The notes below the pieces were generated by a model. It saw only the letters and a program-made list of their open reading frames with translations, had not been told where the DNA came from and did no database searches. 64,000 nt of DNA, from assembly GCA_950295325.1 (NCBI GenBank), contig OX485809.1, positions 4,216,001 to 4,280,000 of the forward strand, written 5' to 3'. A program made the position numbers and the translations under genes. Shown here one piece after another: positions 45,601 to 56,444 of this stretch; positions within the stretch are counted from its first letter, which is position 1, and each line of letters begins with the position of its first letter. This stretch comes from Polytrichum commune (lineage: Eukaryota; Streptophyta; Polytrichopsida; Polytrichales; Polytrichaceae).

Positions 45601-48129
45601 TGTAAATATTAGATTGTTTTTGCGATAGGTTTGGGTACTGAACCATATACTAGCAAGCCCTTGGCGTTCGGCAAAGAATTTGAGGTCCAAAAAGAATAAC
45701 ATTCTTTCATTTGATCCAAATATCATCCTCTACAATCAACAAACCACATTTATTGCTAATATCCTATCTAGAGAATAGCAATTCCAACAAATTTTTTTTT
45801 CAAATCTTGTCATATATAACAAAAATTGGTCACATAAAATACATATGAGTAAATAATGAAGAACTACGGTCCACAAATACATACTTTGTGTATATCTCAA
45901 AGAATTTAGATCAAACAATGCCAACATTGGTGACAATACCGATAGATATATGGATGACAAATGTATACACAAATAAGTTAGAAATTCATATCAGCAACAT
46001 CACCGATACAAAAACCAAAGTAATGGCTATAGCATATGCTAACATAAACCAGTGACATAGTAGACGACATACAACATTGAGGGCAAAAAGACCAACATTG
46101 TTAATACAATGTGTATAATGACATTGGAATATATTAAGGAGTTTCATTTTCAACATTACATCGCACTATTGAATGCAAAACATCAGTTTTTTACATAACA
46201 ATGGCACTTCTCATATTGGTGGTGCCATTGATGTCCAACTGGCATATGGATATCCAAACAAGGCTATAAATTTGTATTGGTGGCACCATCGATACAAAAA
46301 ATTGCACTACTAGGTTACTCGTGTTTTAATATACAATATAGACGCATTAGACAAAATATGTCCTTGCATGAAACAAGAACACCATTTAATCAACAACATT
46401 ATTGATACAAACTATATAATATGATTGGATGTCTTAGGATAAATGTTTTTCAACTTTGTGTTCCACTAATGATTGTAGTACATATTTAGTATTCATAACA
46501 ACTGCAACTCAACTCACTAGGTTTTCGGAAGTTGGCTTGAATTGAACCTAATTGAAAAAATGTTAGTGGTTTTTAGAAAATCGACTATGTATTTCAAAAA
46601 CACCATTAATATGAAAATGTAACCAATGTTGGTATTACCATTAGGTAATTAAAAAGCTTGGTTATATGATTGTCATGTCAATTTGGTATTATGCCACCAC
46701 CAATATCAATGTGTGATTCTAGTGCATTGCATTGGTACCGGTGGCGCCATTGATATTGGCCTTTCCATTATAATTATACTATAAATATCTTTTGTGATGT
46801 AACTAGTACATGTGTACTCATATGTGAGTTGTTTTTATATTTCTTGGTTGCATAATATTCATTATTATTACAATATGATGAAGTAAATATTTGTTGGAAA
46901 TACATACCAAATAAGCCCCTAAGTGTTTCCCGTTGTGCAAGCTCGGGGCGGGCCTATCGAATTGCACCCACAAGTCCCTTGCCTTTTGCAACTATGGTAC
47001 GTACAACTCAATGTAGTCCTTCTCCTCAAGTTTTAAATTAAAAGTGTGGGAAAAAACATCTTAGCATATGCAAGTTACGCTCCCACACTCAAGTCATCTT
47101 GAGCTCAGAGAGATCATTTTTTTCCTCACTCAAACCCTTCCATTTCTTGACTATCTTCGTGCAAGCCTCCACAGTATGTTGACCACCACTAACGTGCTAA
47201 TAAACATTGGCCAAGTCCTTCATGTTTTTCAATGCCTTGTCCAATATTTGTTTGTGACATATTTTAGGTGGGATATCCAGTGAAAGTTTATCCTTCAATG
47301 AAAATGGAAATATAAAAGGTCTCGTAGAAACTAGATTGTATGGTACGAAGGTTGTTGCGAGTTGGTTGACCCTAGACTACATATGCTCACTGTACTTTAA
47401 TGGCCATAGAGCAACATGTAGGCTAGTGCAATTTTCATTTGCATTTTAAACGGGAAACATCCTACAAGCTCCCTCTCATTTGTCATGTGAACCTCATCAC
47501 TATTCTTTGAGTTTGTTGTGCTTTTGTGGTAACAATTGCTACTCCAATTGAAGTAACAACCCACAAGATTAGCTGGATAGGTGGATTGCTTTATTGCCTC
47601 TAATGTGGATCTTCTATCTCCTATAATCGTTCAATTACACCACATTCAACTATGCATCATATTCATCTATGCATCACATTCATCTGTGTATTACGTTTAT
47701 CCATGCAAACCACCTAAGTTCATCCTAAAATCCATTATTCTATCCCTCAGGGAACCGCTCTACATCCAATTGAAAACATTTTAGCTTCATCTCGAATTCA
47801 TCCATTGATAATGTGAGGGGGGGGGGCTCAAGGTACTTAACTTCCACAAAATTCCACACCGGCTACCTTTGGTTGGGTTGGCCGAATAGTGGAAGGATGA
47901 AGAATTAAGCCACCCTCTCCATAATTAATACTTGGATGGATGATCTTTTGTCACTCTCTAAGCCAACACTCCAATTAAGACTAAACCTCGAACTAAATTT
48001 TCTACTTAATCTCTAAATTTGTCTCTAACTCTGTCACTAAACACTAATTTTATTTCTAACTACTAACTCTATTTCTACCTCATACCTCTAAGTATCAAAC
48101 ACCGCAAAATCTTCAACAACTAGCAATTC
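45601..48129. other. Intergenic region, no gene recognised
   Basis: AT-rich. At 46.2-46.8 kb the phrase TTGGTGGC[A/G]CCAT[T/C]GAT recurs in both orientations at irregular spacing, suggesting a worn repeat. Short frames at 45736-45972 and 47068-47784 lack motifs. Confidence 0.3.
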
Positions 48130-48375
48130 AACTGAAGTTAATGTAACATAACTTAATGCAACAAAATCTAATGCAACAACAACAAAAATAACCAAAAGCT
48201 AATGTAACAGAAACTAAGGTAACTATGAGTTAATACAATAGAAGCTAAGGTAACTAGAAGCTAATGTAACCATGAGCTGATGCAACAAAAACTAAAGTAA
48301 TGAAGAGTCAATATAACATAATTTGTGCAAACGTAAACTTATGCAACCATAAACTTATGCAAACAACAACAATAC
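48130..48375 (+). repeat. Low-complexity degenerate ~15-bp tandem repeat
   Basis: Many imperfect units of the type AAGCTAATGTAAC[C/A]A with A-rich spacers. There is no coding potential. Confidence 0.7.
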
Positions 48376-49902
48376 AACTTGAAATTATAACTAGTTGCGG
48401 CTTTTGTTCCAACAACCACACATCTACATATAGTTCACTCCAACAAACACTAATTGGTACAATAATGATCCAATAGTGTTAAAAAAAAGTATTCAACATT
48501 AATATAGTATATAAACCCTCTTATTTAACATTGATTTTTCTAGCATTTCAAGAACTTTGCACCTCTACCTACATAGAGGGGGAGAGAGAGAGAGAGAGTG
48601 AGAAAGAGCCCACGTTAATCTTCGCAAACTAACCTCTTCCAACCACGAAGTCATTCTGGCCATAGATCTAGTTGTACCTACATCTAATGGTTAGCATCTA
48701 CAGCTGACTCCACCCTAGCTATCCTTCTTTAAAGCCCTAAATCGAATAATTTTGTCCGCCACCCTCTTAATCCAACGGCCTTCACCTGTCCCAACTTCAT
48801 CCGCTCAACATCTTCCTCTGCATATGCCTTCATCCGCTTGATGTCATCATCCGCTTACGCCTTCATCCACTTCATGCTTCATTCATTTAACGACGTCCTC
48901 CGCTCGACGTCTTATCTACTCGATGTCGTGTCGGTCTTCGTATATTATCTAATTGTCTTAACAATACTAACTAGTTGACATTACTTTTTAATTTTAATAA
49001 ATAACTACCTTTCTTACTAGCCCGTGAACCTTAACCCAAACCGCAAGCGGTTTGGGTGGTTCACAACCTTTCATATCAGTAGAGTTTAATGCCTCTAATA
49101 CAGTCATATGTTTTACACACGACACTTGGATATAAGATCACAAATTTAATTCATACATTAATTTCATATTATTAAATTTTAAATATAGCTAGTGGAACCC
49201 CAACACACTTCTTTCTTGGGTTCATCATTTCCCTTCCGCAAAACTATTTTTCACAATTTTTTGTAAACATCATCATTGTTGGCATTGGCGCTAGATAGTG
49301 GTCAGTTTCTTCCTCTACATTTCTTGGAAGTTTTATTTGACATCGAGAATCTCTTAGTTGCTATCTCTTCTATCCAATTTTATTGCATCCCAACATGTTA
49401 ACACATCCTGCACCATTGGTATTCCAAGGAACTGCATCTCATGCATGTTTCTAGATTTTATGTATAACACATGTGAAAATTCACCGGCCAACAATACAAC
49501 CCCCACCACAATGGCATCCTCCACTCAAATGTAATAATTCACAACAATTCCCACATTGGTTCCGCATCCTAGCATAACATTGCTCTTTGTTTTGTAATTG
49601 AACTTGAGTTCCACGAGCCCAACCTTCTTTTCATTCCATGATATTCCCCTTTCTTTCATAGTGTTTTTCTGTGTCTATGCAAACACAGTCTCCACATTTG
49701 ATATAGCAAGTGTAGGATGTAAATATTTGCCACACATAAATTTCAACTTACTTGGTTTTAATCAAGTCTAACTTCTTTGATCCTTCAATACTACTTGATT
49801 TACACCAATGTCTATGTTTAATCATTCACATATTAGCAAGTAGAAACTCCATGATTATAATAGTAATTAAGGGGCAGGTCGATACCAGGTCTGATTAATC
49901 CT
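48376..49902. other. Intergenic region with small simple repeats
   Basis: It contains a GA run at about 48581-48600 and a stretch at 48770-48930 with repeating TCATCCGCTT and CTCGACGTC motifs. No gene recognised. Confidence 0.35.
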
Positions 49903-49982
49903 AATTAATTATAAAATGTACTAACTGGAATTAATCATGATTTAATGGGATTAACTCCAGTAAGTACATTTTATAATTAATT
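49903..49982. repeat. Inverted repeat (34-bp arms)
   Basis: 49903-49936 (AATTAATTATAAAATGTACT...) pairs with 49949-49982 with two mismatches around a 12-base loop. AT-rich. It may be a MITE remnant or a recombination product. Confidence 0.85.
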
Positions 49983-50161
49983 TGGTTAGCGAGCTTTCTG
50001 ATTTAAATGGGCTTAATTAGAATTAATCAGGATTAATCAGAATTTATTATACCTAGTTGCATTCAATCACACTTAACTAGTTTAAATGCGTATAAAAACT
50101 TTGTGATAGTAGAAGGTATTAACTATAAAATATTATAATATTAACAATAAATCATTTATTT

Positions 50162-50545
50162 TATTTTCATTTTAGAATGATAAAGACCCTTTCAATTGTA
50201 AGTCACAAAAATTATAACCTCAGTGCTAATGAGCATTTCGTAATATTTTTAACTTTCAAGTTAATTACATGCTTTATTGACGGTTCACTTTGTGAATGAA
50301 ATCCAAGCAATTGCTTAGTTACTTAATGGAAGTGAACATGTATATTCGATTTGGGACCTTGAAAATGAAGTGCACTCAATATGGGATTTGTGGCCTTCAA
50401 GATTGCAAAGACAATAGTTTTTTCGAAGTTGGGCGGGCGGGCAACAGTTTTCGGTTGAGTCTAGAAAATCTGACGGACGGCTGCCCCTGCCAGAATATTC
50501 CTCCCCCGAAAAGTTCGTGGGGGGAACTTAATGTCCGCCCTTATT
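50162..50545 (+). repeat. Dispersed repeat, copy B (empty-site copy)
   Basis: It aligns with 33948-34051 plus 35449-35760 as one continuous stretch. At 50266-50267 it keeps a single TA where copy A carries the 1397-bp pogo-type insertion. The GC-rich right half shares GGCTGCCCCTGCC and CCGAAAAGTTCGT with copy A. It has no coding meaning that I can see. Confidence 0.88.
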
Positions 50546-50877
50546 TTTCATTTGGGTTTGGTTCTCTGACGATCAAAGAACAAACACTATGAGAGACATG
50601 TTTAAAACACATACGACTATGTCCTCAAATTCAAATATCTACTCTACACTCAATACTTTAAAACAATAGAGAGGACCTAGATATTCCGATAAGAAATCAA
50701 CACATATGCGCAGGTCTCGACCGAAAATGACTGCAGTTCAAAGAGGAACGTTTACGTGACAACAACAAGATTCTCATGTTGAGAAGTCACATTTTATTTG
50801 CGTGTGGAAAGTTAATGCAAAAAATCTCAAATGTATTTTTTGTTTTGGAAAGCTCATTCACATGTCTCTGAAGTAAC
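50546..50877. other. Intergenic region, no gene recognised
   Basis: AT-rich spacer without signal. Confidence 0.35.
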
Positions 50878-51245
50878 TAAGGTAGGGGTGGCAATTTCCG
50901 TGCGGGTCCTAAAGTCGACCCCTATGTCGGAAGCACCTTTTTAGGTGCTTTTACCTGGGTTTACAAAAGCACCTATCAAGGTGCTTTTACCATTCACAGC
51001 GCTGCCAGCGGTCGGTTTTAGAAATCCACCCTGTGGATATACCATGTACCCTATGTGCGAGTGTTGGTCACTCTACAAGGTTTCCTTTAAAAATTTGTAG
51101 GAAATCATAAACATGCTGGATTTTTTTTTTTTCATAGTTGCTCTTGCACTAGCTTTGCGGAGCGCTCAAAATTTATAAAAACATAGTTTCAGCATCCCAA
51201 CTAGGCACATCTGAAATTTGGACGGAAATAGCCACCCCTACCTTA
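50878..51245. mobile_element. 368-bp TIR element, possibly hAT-like
   Basis: The inverted ends TAAGGTAGGGGTGGC[A/T]ATTTCCG lie at both sides. A TAGGGGTGGCAA core is common at hAT-type ends in plants, but no eight-base target duplication could be found, so the class is uncertain. An internal AAGCACCTTTTTAGGTGCTT palindrome occurs at about 50930-50949. Confidence 0.7.
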
Positions 51246-51739
51246 GAGGCCAACTGTACAGTGTCGGCATCTTTCGCACTTCCTTGCAACAATGGCAAGG
51301 TACTCAAAGCTCGTTTTTATCACTTCTTCACCCTTCAAGACGAGTCTCAGAACAATTTATTTATTATATTGTGTGTGTACGTTGCAGAGTGCAATCCGCA
51401 AGTAGGCGAGAAGTTGTTTCAACGGGGTGGAAGTAGTCAGACTTAGACACAGCAGGTCGCAGAGCTGCCGAATTGCAGCGATGGTAGTTGTCAGGGGAGG
51501 CCAAACTGGTGTTTGCAGGTGTAGGTTGCAATCCAACAATTGTCGGGAAAGGGCCACGATTGCAATTGCGGAATCACGGAGTGAGAGCATCGAAGTGTGT
51601 TTGGGGGGATGAAAATCTCATGTTCTCAATTTTCAAGTCGGAGTAGATCTATGGGAGGCAGAGCAGTTGTGCTATGGGGGAGGAAGATCTCCAGATCCCA
51701 ATTGTGGGTCTCGTGAGATTGAATTTCAGGATGGCGAGG
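51246..51739. other. GC-richer spacer before the RNase H remnant
   Basis: Overlapping short frames in several phases without motifs. It may belong to the same dead LINE as the RNase H segment, but no reverse transcriptase motif was seen. Confidence 0.3.
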
Positions 51740-52110
51740 TAGGCATGCTTGGAGGCATCCTAAGAGCAGAGCTCAATGCCATCCTTATCGCAATTAAAAC
51801 CACACAAACCACCCAAAGTGACATACATATATTCACAGACAGTCTTAATAGTATTTACTTAATCAACAATCACATACAACACCCAACATCCCAGCACCGT
51901 ACCACCACCCAGACAAACTACTCATAGCTACCATTATACATTAAATATACCGGACTCCACATACAATACACTTACATAAAGTACGGGCACACACGGGAAT
52001 TAGTGGAAATGAAATAGCAAGTTTTCTTTCCTTGCTTGGAGGCAGGCGCAAGTTGTCAACGAGAGTTCAAAAGTTGCTCCGAGAAGAAGTAGAGAAGCAA
52101 CTCCGATGAG
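51740..52110 (+). pseudogene. LINE-type RNase H domain remnant
   Basis: The plus strand encodes GMLGGILRAELNAILIAI (catalytic Glu codon near 51769) and DIHIFTDSLNSIYLINNHIQ (Asp codon near 51838). After one or more frame changes near 51900 comes LHKVRAHTGISGNEIASFLS. This is the order of the RNase H domain of plant non-LTR retrotransposons. In the last motif the usual GNE-AD aspartate is replaced by serine (codon 52022-52024), so a key metal-binding residue is missing. Frame breaks and the absence of endonuclease and reverse transcriptase mark it as a dead fragment. Confidence 0.75.
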
Positions 52111-53079
52111 AATGCGAGAAACTATAAGCAAGTGGGGAGGTGGGGCGACGAGAAGACATTAACCCTAAAATTACAAGTCCAGTGAAATCCATGCTTCACA
52201 TGAAGGGAGGTGGTAGTAGGGAAGGTAGCGGCACATTTCTGTCTAACACTAAGTGTCAAGGAATTGAAAATTAATGTTAGGCAGGGTAGGATGGTTATAA
52301 CATTGAATATAATCAAACATGAAATATCCTTTTTAGTGTGCTTTCTTAATCACACCCCTATATCTGATTTGTGTGTGTTGTGTTTAGAATCATATAGCAA
52401 ACATCATAAACCCACATGGTTAATGAGATTGGACTATCTCTTTAAATTTGAATAGTGAAATTATAGTATATGAAATGGACCTATAATATCTAGTAGACCA
52501 AAGATGCAATTCTTATAACCATAACTAAATCAATGGAATGTGGATATTCAATAATATATGTCTAGGTTGATGCTTTATCCTAGATTGCTACTGCAACACC
52601 AATGTGGTTCTATAAATCTAATTGTTACAAGTTGGAAAGCATGTAAAATAAACTGGAAACTACCACAAATCTTGGTCTTTGTGTAGTATTTAAAGACCCA
52701 TTACCCTACTTGTATCCAGAAAATGTGCAACATGTCTACATACGTTATTCCAGAGATGGTGAGATACCATGACACTGGGAGTCCCTTTTTCGTTTTCTAC
52801 CTATATTGGTTCAAATAAATCGTGGTTATAGGGGACATGAAGCATATTTGAAATGGTCCAATGAAAAAAATAAGGCAAGTGGATAAATACTTTAGCCTAA
52901 GGGGATGTATGTGTACACATGGTAAGTCCATTGTATAGCACAATGGGGACATACATAAATGAGGTTGATCCACATGAGAGATGATATGACATGCAAGATC
53001 AAATTAGGTTGAACATAATAATAGAGCACTCTATACAAATCGGCAAAGTTTGTGACCTACAAACTAAGGTAACCTAAGG
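52111..53079. other. Intergenic region, no gene recognised
   Basis: AT-rich, with no gene or repeat noted. Confidence 0.35.
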
Positions 53080-53118
53080 TTATTTTCAAAAACCACCTCT
53101 TGGAGGTAGGCCTAACAC

Positions 53119-53237
53119 AAAACCGGGAGACCATGGCACTTCAAATGCTCACAACTGTTGATTTATTCTACTTTATCATGTGAAGTAGAATAAATCAACA
53201 GTTGTGAGCATTCGAAGTGCCATGGTCTCCCGGTTTT
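53119..53237. repeat. Near-perfect hairpin, 55-bp arms, 9-nt loop
   Basis: Arm 53119-53173 (AAAACCGGGAGACCATGGCA...) is the reverse complement of 53183-53237 at 54 of 55 positions. Only the left-arm side (with its upstream flank) is also present at about 4.06-4.15 kb, so the right arm is a local inverted duplication. If transcribed, it would fold into a long stem like a young miRNA or siRNA precursor. Confidence 0.93.
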
Positions 53238-53683
53238 AGAAGGCCGGTTTGGAACCCATGTCGTTGTCCAAATTGAGCGAGATCAAAATCAAACTTCAAC
53301 GACTACATTACAAAAAGATGCGGTGACAAGTCTATTTGGTTTTTCAAATGCAAGGCATTGAAGCACTTTTGGGATGCACATACAATTGGGATCAAGTCTT
53401 ACGCAACACATTAATTGCACAATTTCAAACATGTGAATAATACAAGTGTACTTCTCATCCATCCAACAAAAAAAATGACCCTGATAGGTTTGTGGCCAAT
53501 TTATATCAAACAACTCAAGGCTAGATGAATTCGGGGTCTTCAATGTAAATCCTTTCTCCAATTAACTAAAAATAAAAATAAACTATGGGTGGCATACTGT
53601 CTCAAGGTTTTTTGTTGGATGAATATGAGGTATATATATACTCGTATAGTATGATTCCTTGAGTTGTCCGCCATATGATTATA
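53238..53683. other. Intergenic region, no gene recognised
   Basis: A 90-codon minus-strand frame at 53289-53561 has no known motif. Confidence 0.3.
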
Positions 53684-53836
53684 AGGGTCACCTCACACAC
53701 GAGCCAAGAGCCATGACCATCCAATTGTGAGATCTCAAAAGAAAATTTCCAAAGGCTATCCCAAGACACCTTCAAGATCATGTAGTGTGATCATAGACCC
53801 TCAAGTGTAGTGTGAAGTCATATGTGATCGGGCCCT
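53684..53836 (+). mobile_element. Fragment of the GGGCC-CACTT MITE family
   Basis: It starts AGGGTCACCTCACACACGAG, continues CCAAGAGCCATGACCAT and ends with an inverse-like TAGTGTGAAGTCA. It is most like 4204-4352 and non-coding. Confidence 0.55.
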
Positions 53837-53987
53837 CAACCAAATGCTATTGCAATGAATTTCTATTCATGCTGGTCCTAATACTAGCAACAATGGTGAA
53901 TACAACAATCCTTTTTGGCCACTTCTCTAATGGATTATTTCGTAAGCAGTTTTTGGTGTTTTCACTCATTCGTAGAGCGGAGAACAC

Positions 53988-54441
53988 GTGTTAATGAATC
54001 ATACTTTCCATAGGCCTTTGCATGGCCACAAGTTGGCTTGGAGTTCCTCTTTGATTTGCATATGGCATCACTTAGGATCATGCAAGCTACCTCCCTTGAG
54101 CATGATGCTCCAAAGTGGCCATATACGGAGCATAAACCTTTTCAATGGGATGCACCTCAGAGTGAACAAGGGACTCAAGGATGACAACACCAACATTTCC
54201 ATTGCCAAGTGGATTTTGGTCAAGGACAATCATGTGGGTGGGTATTATGACAAATACCCTCTGCAACAACAACTCCATTGTCATTAAGGAGGACCACCTC
54301 CAAATTGATCCATTCCAATCTTAAGAGCCCTGAACACTGGACAATGGGCTCCATTAGTATTGAAAGCAAAGGATTTTTCAAGTGTTCTTCCTTTGCCGTC
54401 ATCAATCTCACCCTTTCCAACAATGTCGAGTTCATCTTCAA
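53988..54441 (-). pseudogene. Degenerate minus-strand coding remnant, unknown family
   Basis: Minus-strand frames read GLLRLEWINLEVVLLNDNGV (54441-54220) and, in another phase, LDQNPLGNGNVGVVILESLV (54284-54087). The valine- and leucine-rich alternation suggests a beta-rich protein segment, but I do not recognise it. Plus-strand frames over the same DNA are likely shadows. Confidence 0.3.
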
Positions 54442-55836
54442 ATGAAGATAAGTACCACCCTCCTACTCAGAGAAGCAATTCACTCTTCCACTCATTCCCT
54501 CCATTGCGTCAACGCCTATACTAACAATGAATGTGGCCCACACTTAAAACAAGACAATTTGGTGTACCCATTGGTTTTTTTTTGGTTCTTAACTTCCCGC
54601 TTATATGAGAATGTCTAACACACCGTATGTTATTGATACACAATTTGTTGTCAACTTACACAACAACATCCTCAATGAAGACTATTGCATCCATGTCCCT
54701 CCTCATAAGGATTGTTATCACTCCATACAATAGGTACACTAAATAACCCTATTAGTGTGGGTGGAAATAACTAACACCCTTAGGATACCCACATAAACAT
54801 ACAACACACATCAACACACTTATAAACAACCCTTGCTAGCAAATAAAGATCCCCCCCCCCTCCTCCTTACCTGGACGCCAAAAGAGACTACCTCCAACAT
54901 GAGGTAAGTAGCATTTGTCCTATAACCCTCCTTTATAAACCTATTCCAGGTTCGTATATGAGTTCATGGCTATGATCAAGGTGAACCATCCCTCATTCAT
55001 GCCAACACAAGTCTTTCTTTCTCTTCTCTTTCTCACTCAAAAATTAGGGTCAAAATAGTTAATATGGTTGCTTTCATCGTCTAGTCAGGGTGGAAATCAT
55101 GTGGGTTCAAGATCTGGGGTTGTCCCCTTAATCTTCATTGAGACTTCCGATCAACACCTCAACATAGAATAATTACCTTACATCAAAAACATCACAAAAT
55201 AAAACAATCCCCCACATCAATTTCCTAGAAAAACAATCAATATGGCCCACACTAAGTTTGAACTAAAGATTTGACATGGGTTGAAAATCAATGTGGCCCA
55301 CACTTAATAGGTTATCTCATATAGTGATGCTCAATTTGGTATATATTTCACAAAACCCTAGATCAAGACTCGAGATCACAAAAACCATGTGCCACGGATC
55401 CTACGTGGAATAAATGATTGACGTGGCGTTAGAAACATCCGAAGTGGCAGGCCTACACTTCCCTTCAAGAATCTTCTACTTGTTCGTCGTCGTCGGAGAT
55501 TCTCTATTTGTTGCACACCGTCGCCCCATTTCAACGAGTGTGGATGTGCTTTGTCTTTGCATCTCGTGTTCCTTTGAGCTCTGAAGCGAGAAATGAAGAG
55601 GTCTATCTAACTTAGCATTAGAAAATTGGACGTTGGTCGCACTCTGTGCACTTGCGATGATTTCATTGTCTACGGTTCTCACCTTGCTCTTTGTACCTGT
55701 CCGCCGTTGCGATCTGTTTGCAGCTGGTGCTGCTGCATTATTGCATACCTAAGCTAACACCAATTTACATCCCCTTCTTCTACTAATCAGCAGCTGATTT
55801 TTGATTTTCTTGCCACCTTTATCACCTCCCCCTCCC

Positions 55837-55840
<4 letters not shown>
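54442..55840. other. Intergenic region, no gene recognised
   Basis: AT-rich, becoming more balanced after 55.4 kb. A run of ten C lies at about 54851-54860. The 55.4-55.8 kb stretch could be distal promoter for the downstream gene, but no element stands out. Confidence 0.35.
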
Positions 55841-55899
<59 letters not shown>

Positions 55900-55900
55900 A
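55838..55900 (+). repeat. (CT)n-(CA)n compound microsatellite
   Basis: A long CT run is followed directly by a CA run. CT-rich tracts are common in plant 5' regions, and this one lies about 540 bases upstream of an ATG. Confidence 0.95.
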
Positions 55901-55920
55901 GCTTGGTACTCTGAGTCCCT

Positions 55921-56444
55921 GAAATGTTATGCACAAATCTTGAGGTATCCATCCCAGTCACCCCATATATTCTTGACGATTCATTCATCCTCACTTTGTG
56001 TACCCCAGTACTTAGTTTGTTATCGGTCCCTCTCATCTGCTGGATTAAATTGGCAATGTCCCTTTTCGTCCAGACTCTGCATCCGCGATTTTACGCTCTT
56101 GATCACATTCTTTCTCCCTGTGGTCTTTAACGCTAACCTCTCCCTCTCACCAGCATCTCATTTTGGTGGACATGTAAGCTATGGAATGTAATGCACAAAT
56201 CTTGGGGCATCCATCTCAGTGAACCATACTCTTGGCGATTCAGGCATCCTCACATTTCGCACCCCAGTACCTAGTTTGCATCAAGTCGCTCTCATCTGGG
56301 TTACATTGGCAATGTCCCTCTTCTTCCAGACATCTGCATACGTGATCTCACACTCTTGATCACATTCGTTCTCCTTGGAGGCTTTAACCCTAACCCGCCC
56401 TAACCCGCCCTCACCAGCATCTCATTTCTGTAGACATGTCAGAA
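55921..56444 (+). repeat. Tandem duplication (262-bp units) forming a gene's 5' region
   Basis: Unit 1 (55921-56182) and unit 2 (56183-56444) align throughout: ATGCACAAATCTTG, CCCCAGTACYTAGTTTG, TTGGCAATGTCCC, CTCTTGATCACATTC and CACCAGCATCTCATTT. The second unit ends in GACATGTCAG and supplies the ATG at 56436. The matching site in unit 1 reads ACATGTAAG, an ATG followed at once by a stop. Confidence 0.92.
56385..56410 (+). promoter_or_regulatory. Telo-box-like motif
   Basis: TAACCCTAACCCGCCC followed by a further TAACCCGCCC lies 26-51 bases upstream of the ATG at 56436. Telo boxes (AAACCCTAA type) are known plant promoter or leader elements of growth-related genes. The matching place in the first duplicated unit reads TTAACGCTAACC and is not a clean telo box. 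Confidence 0.45.

Noticed and set aside
50878-51245. A firm hAT assignment from the TAGGGGTGGCAA end
   Set aside because: No matching eight-base duplication could be found, so the class stays open.
53988-54287. A 99-codon plus-strand gene
   Set aside because: The minus strand over the same DNA reads more like protein, and neither is intact.
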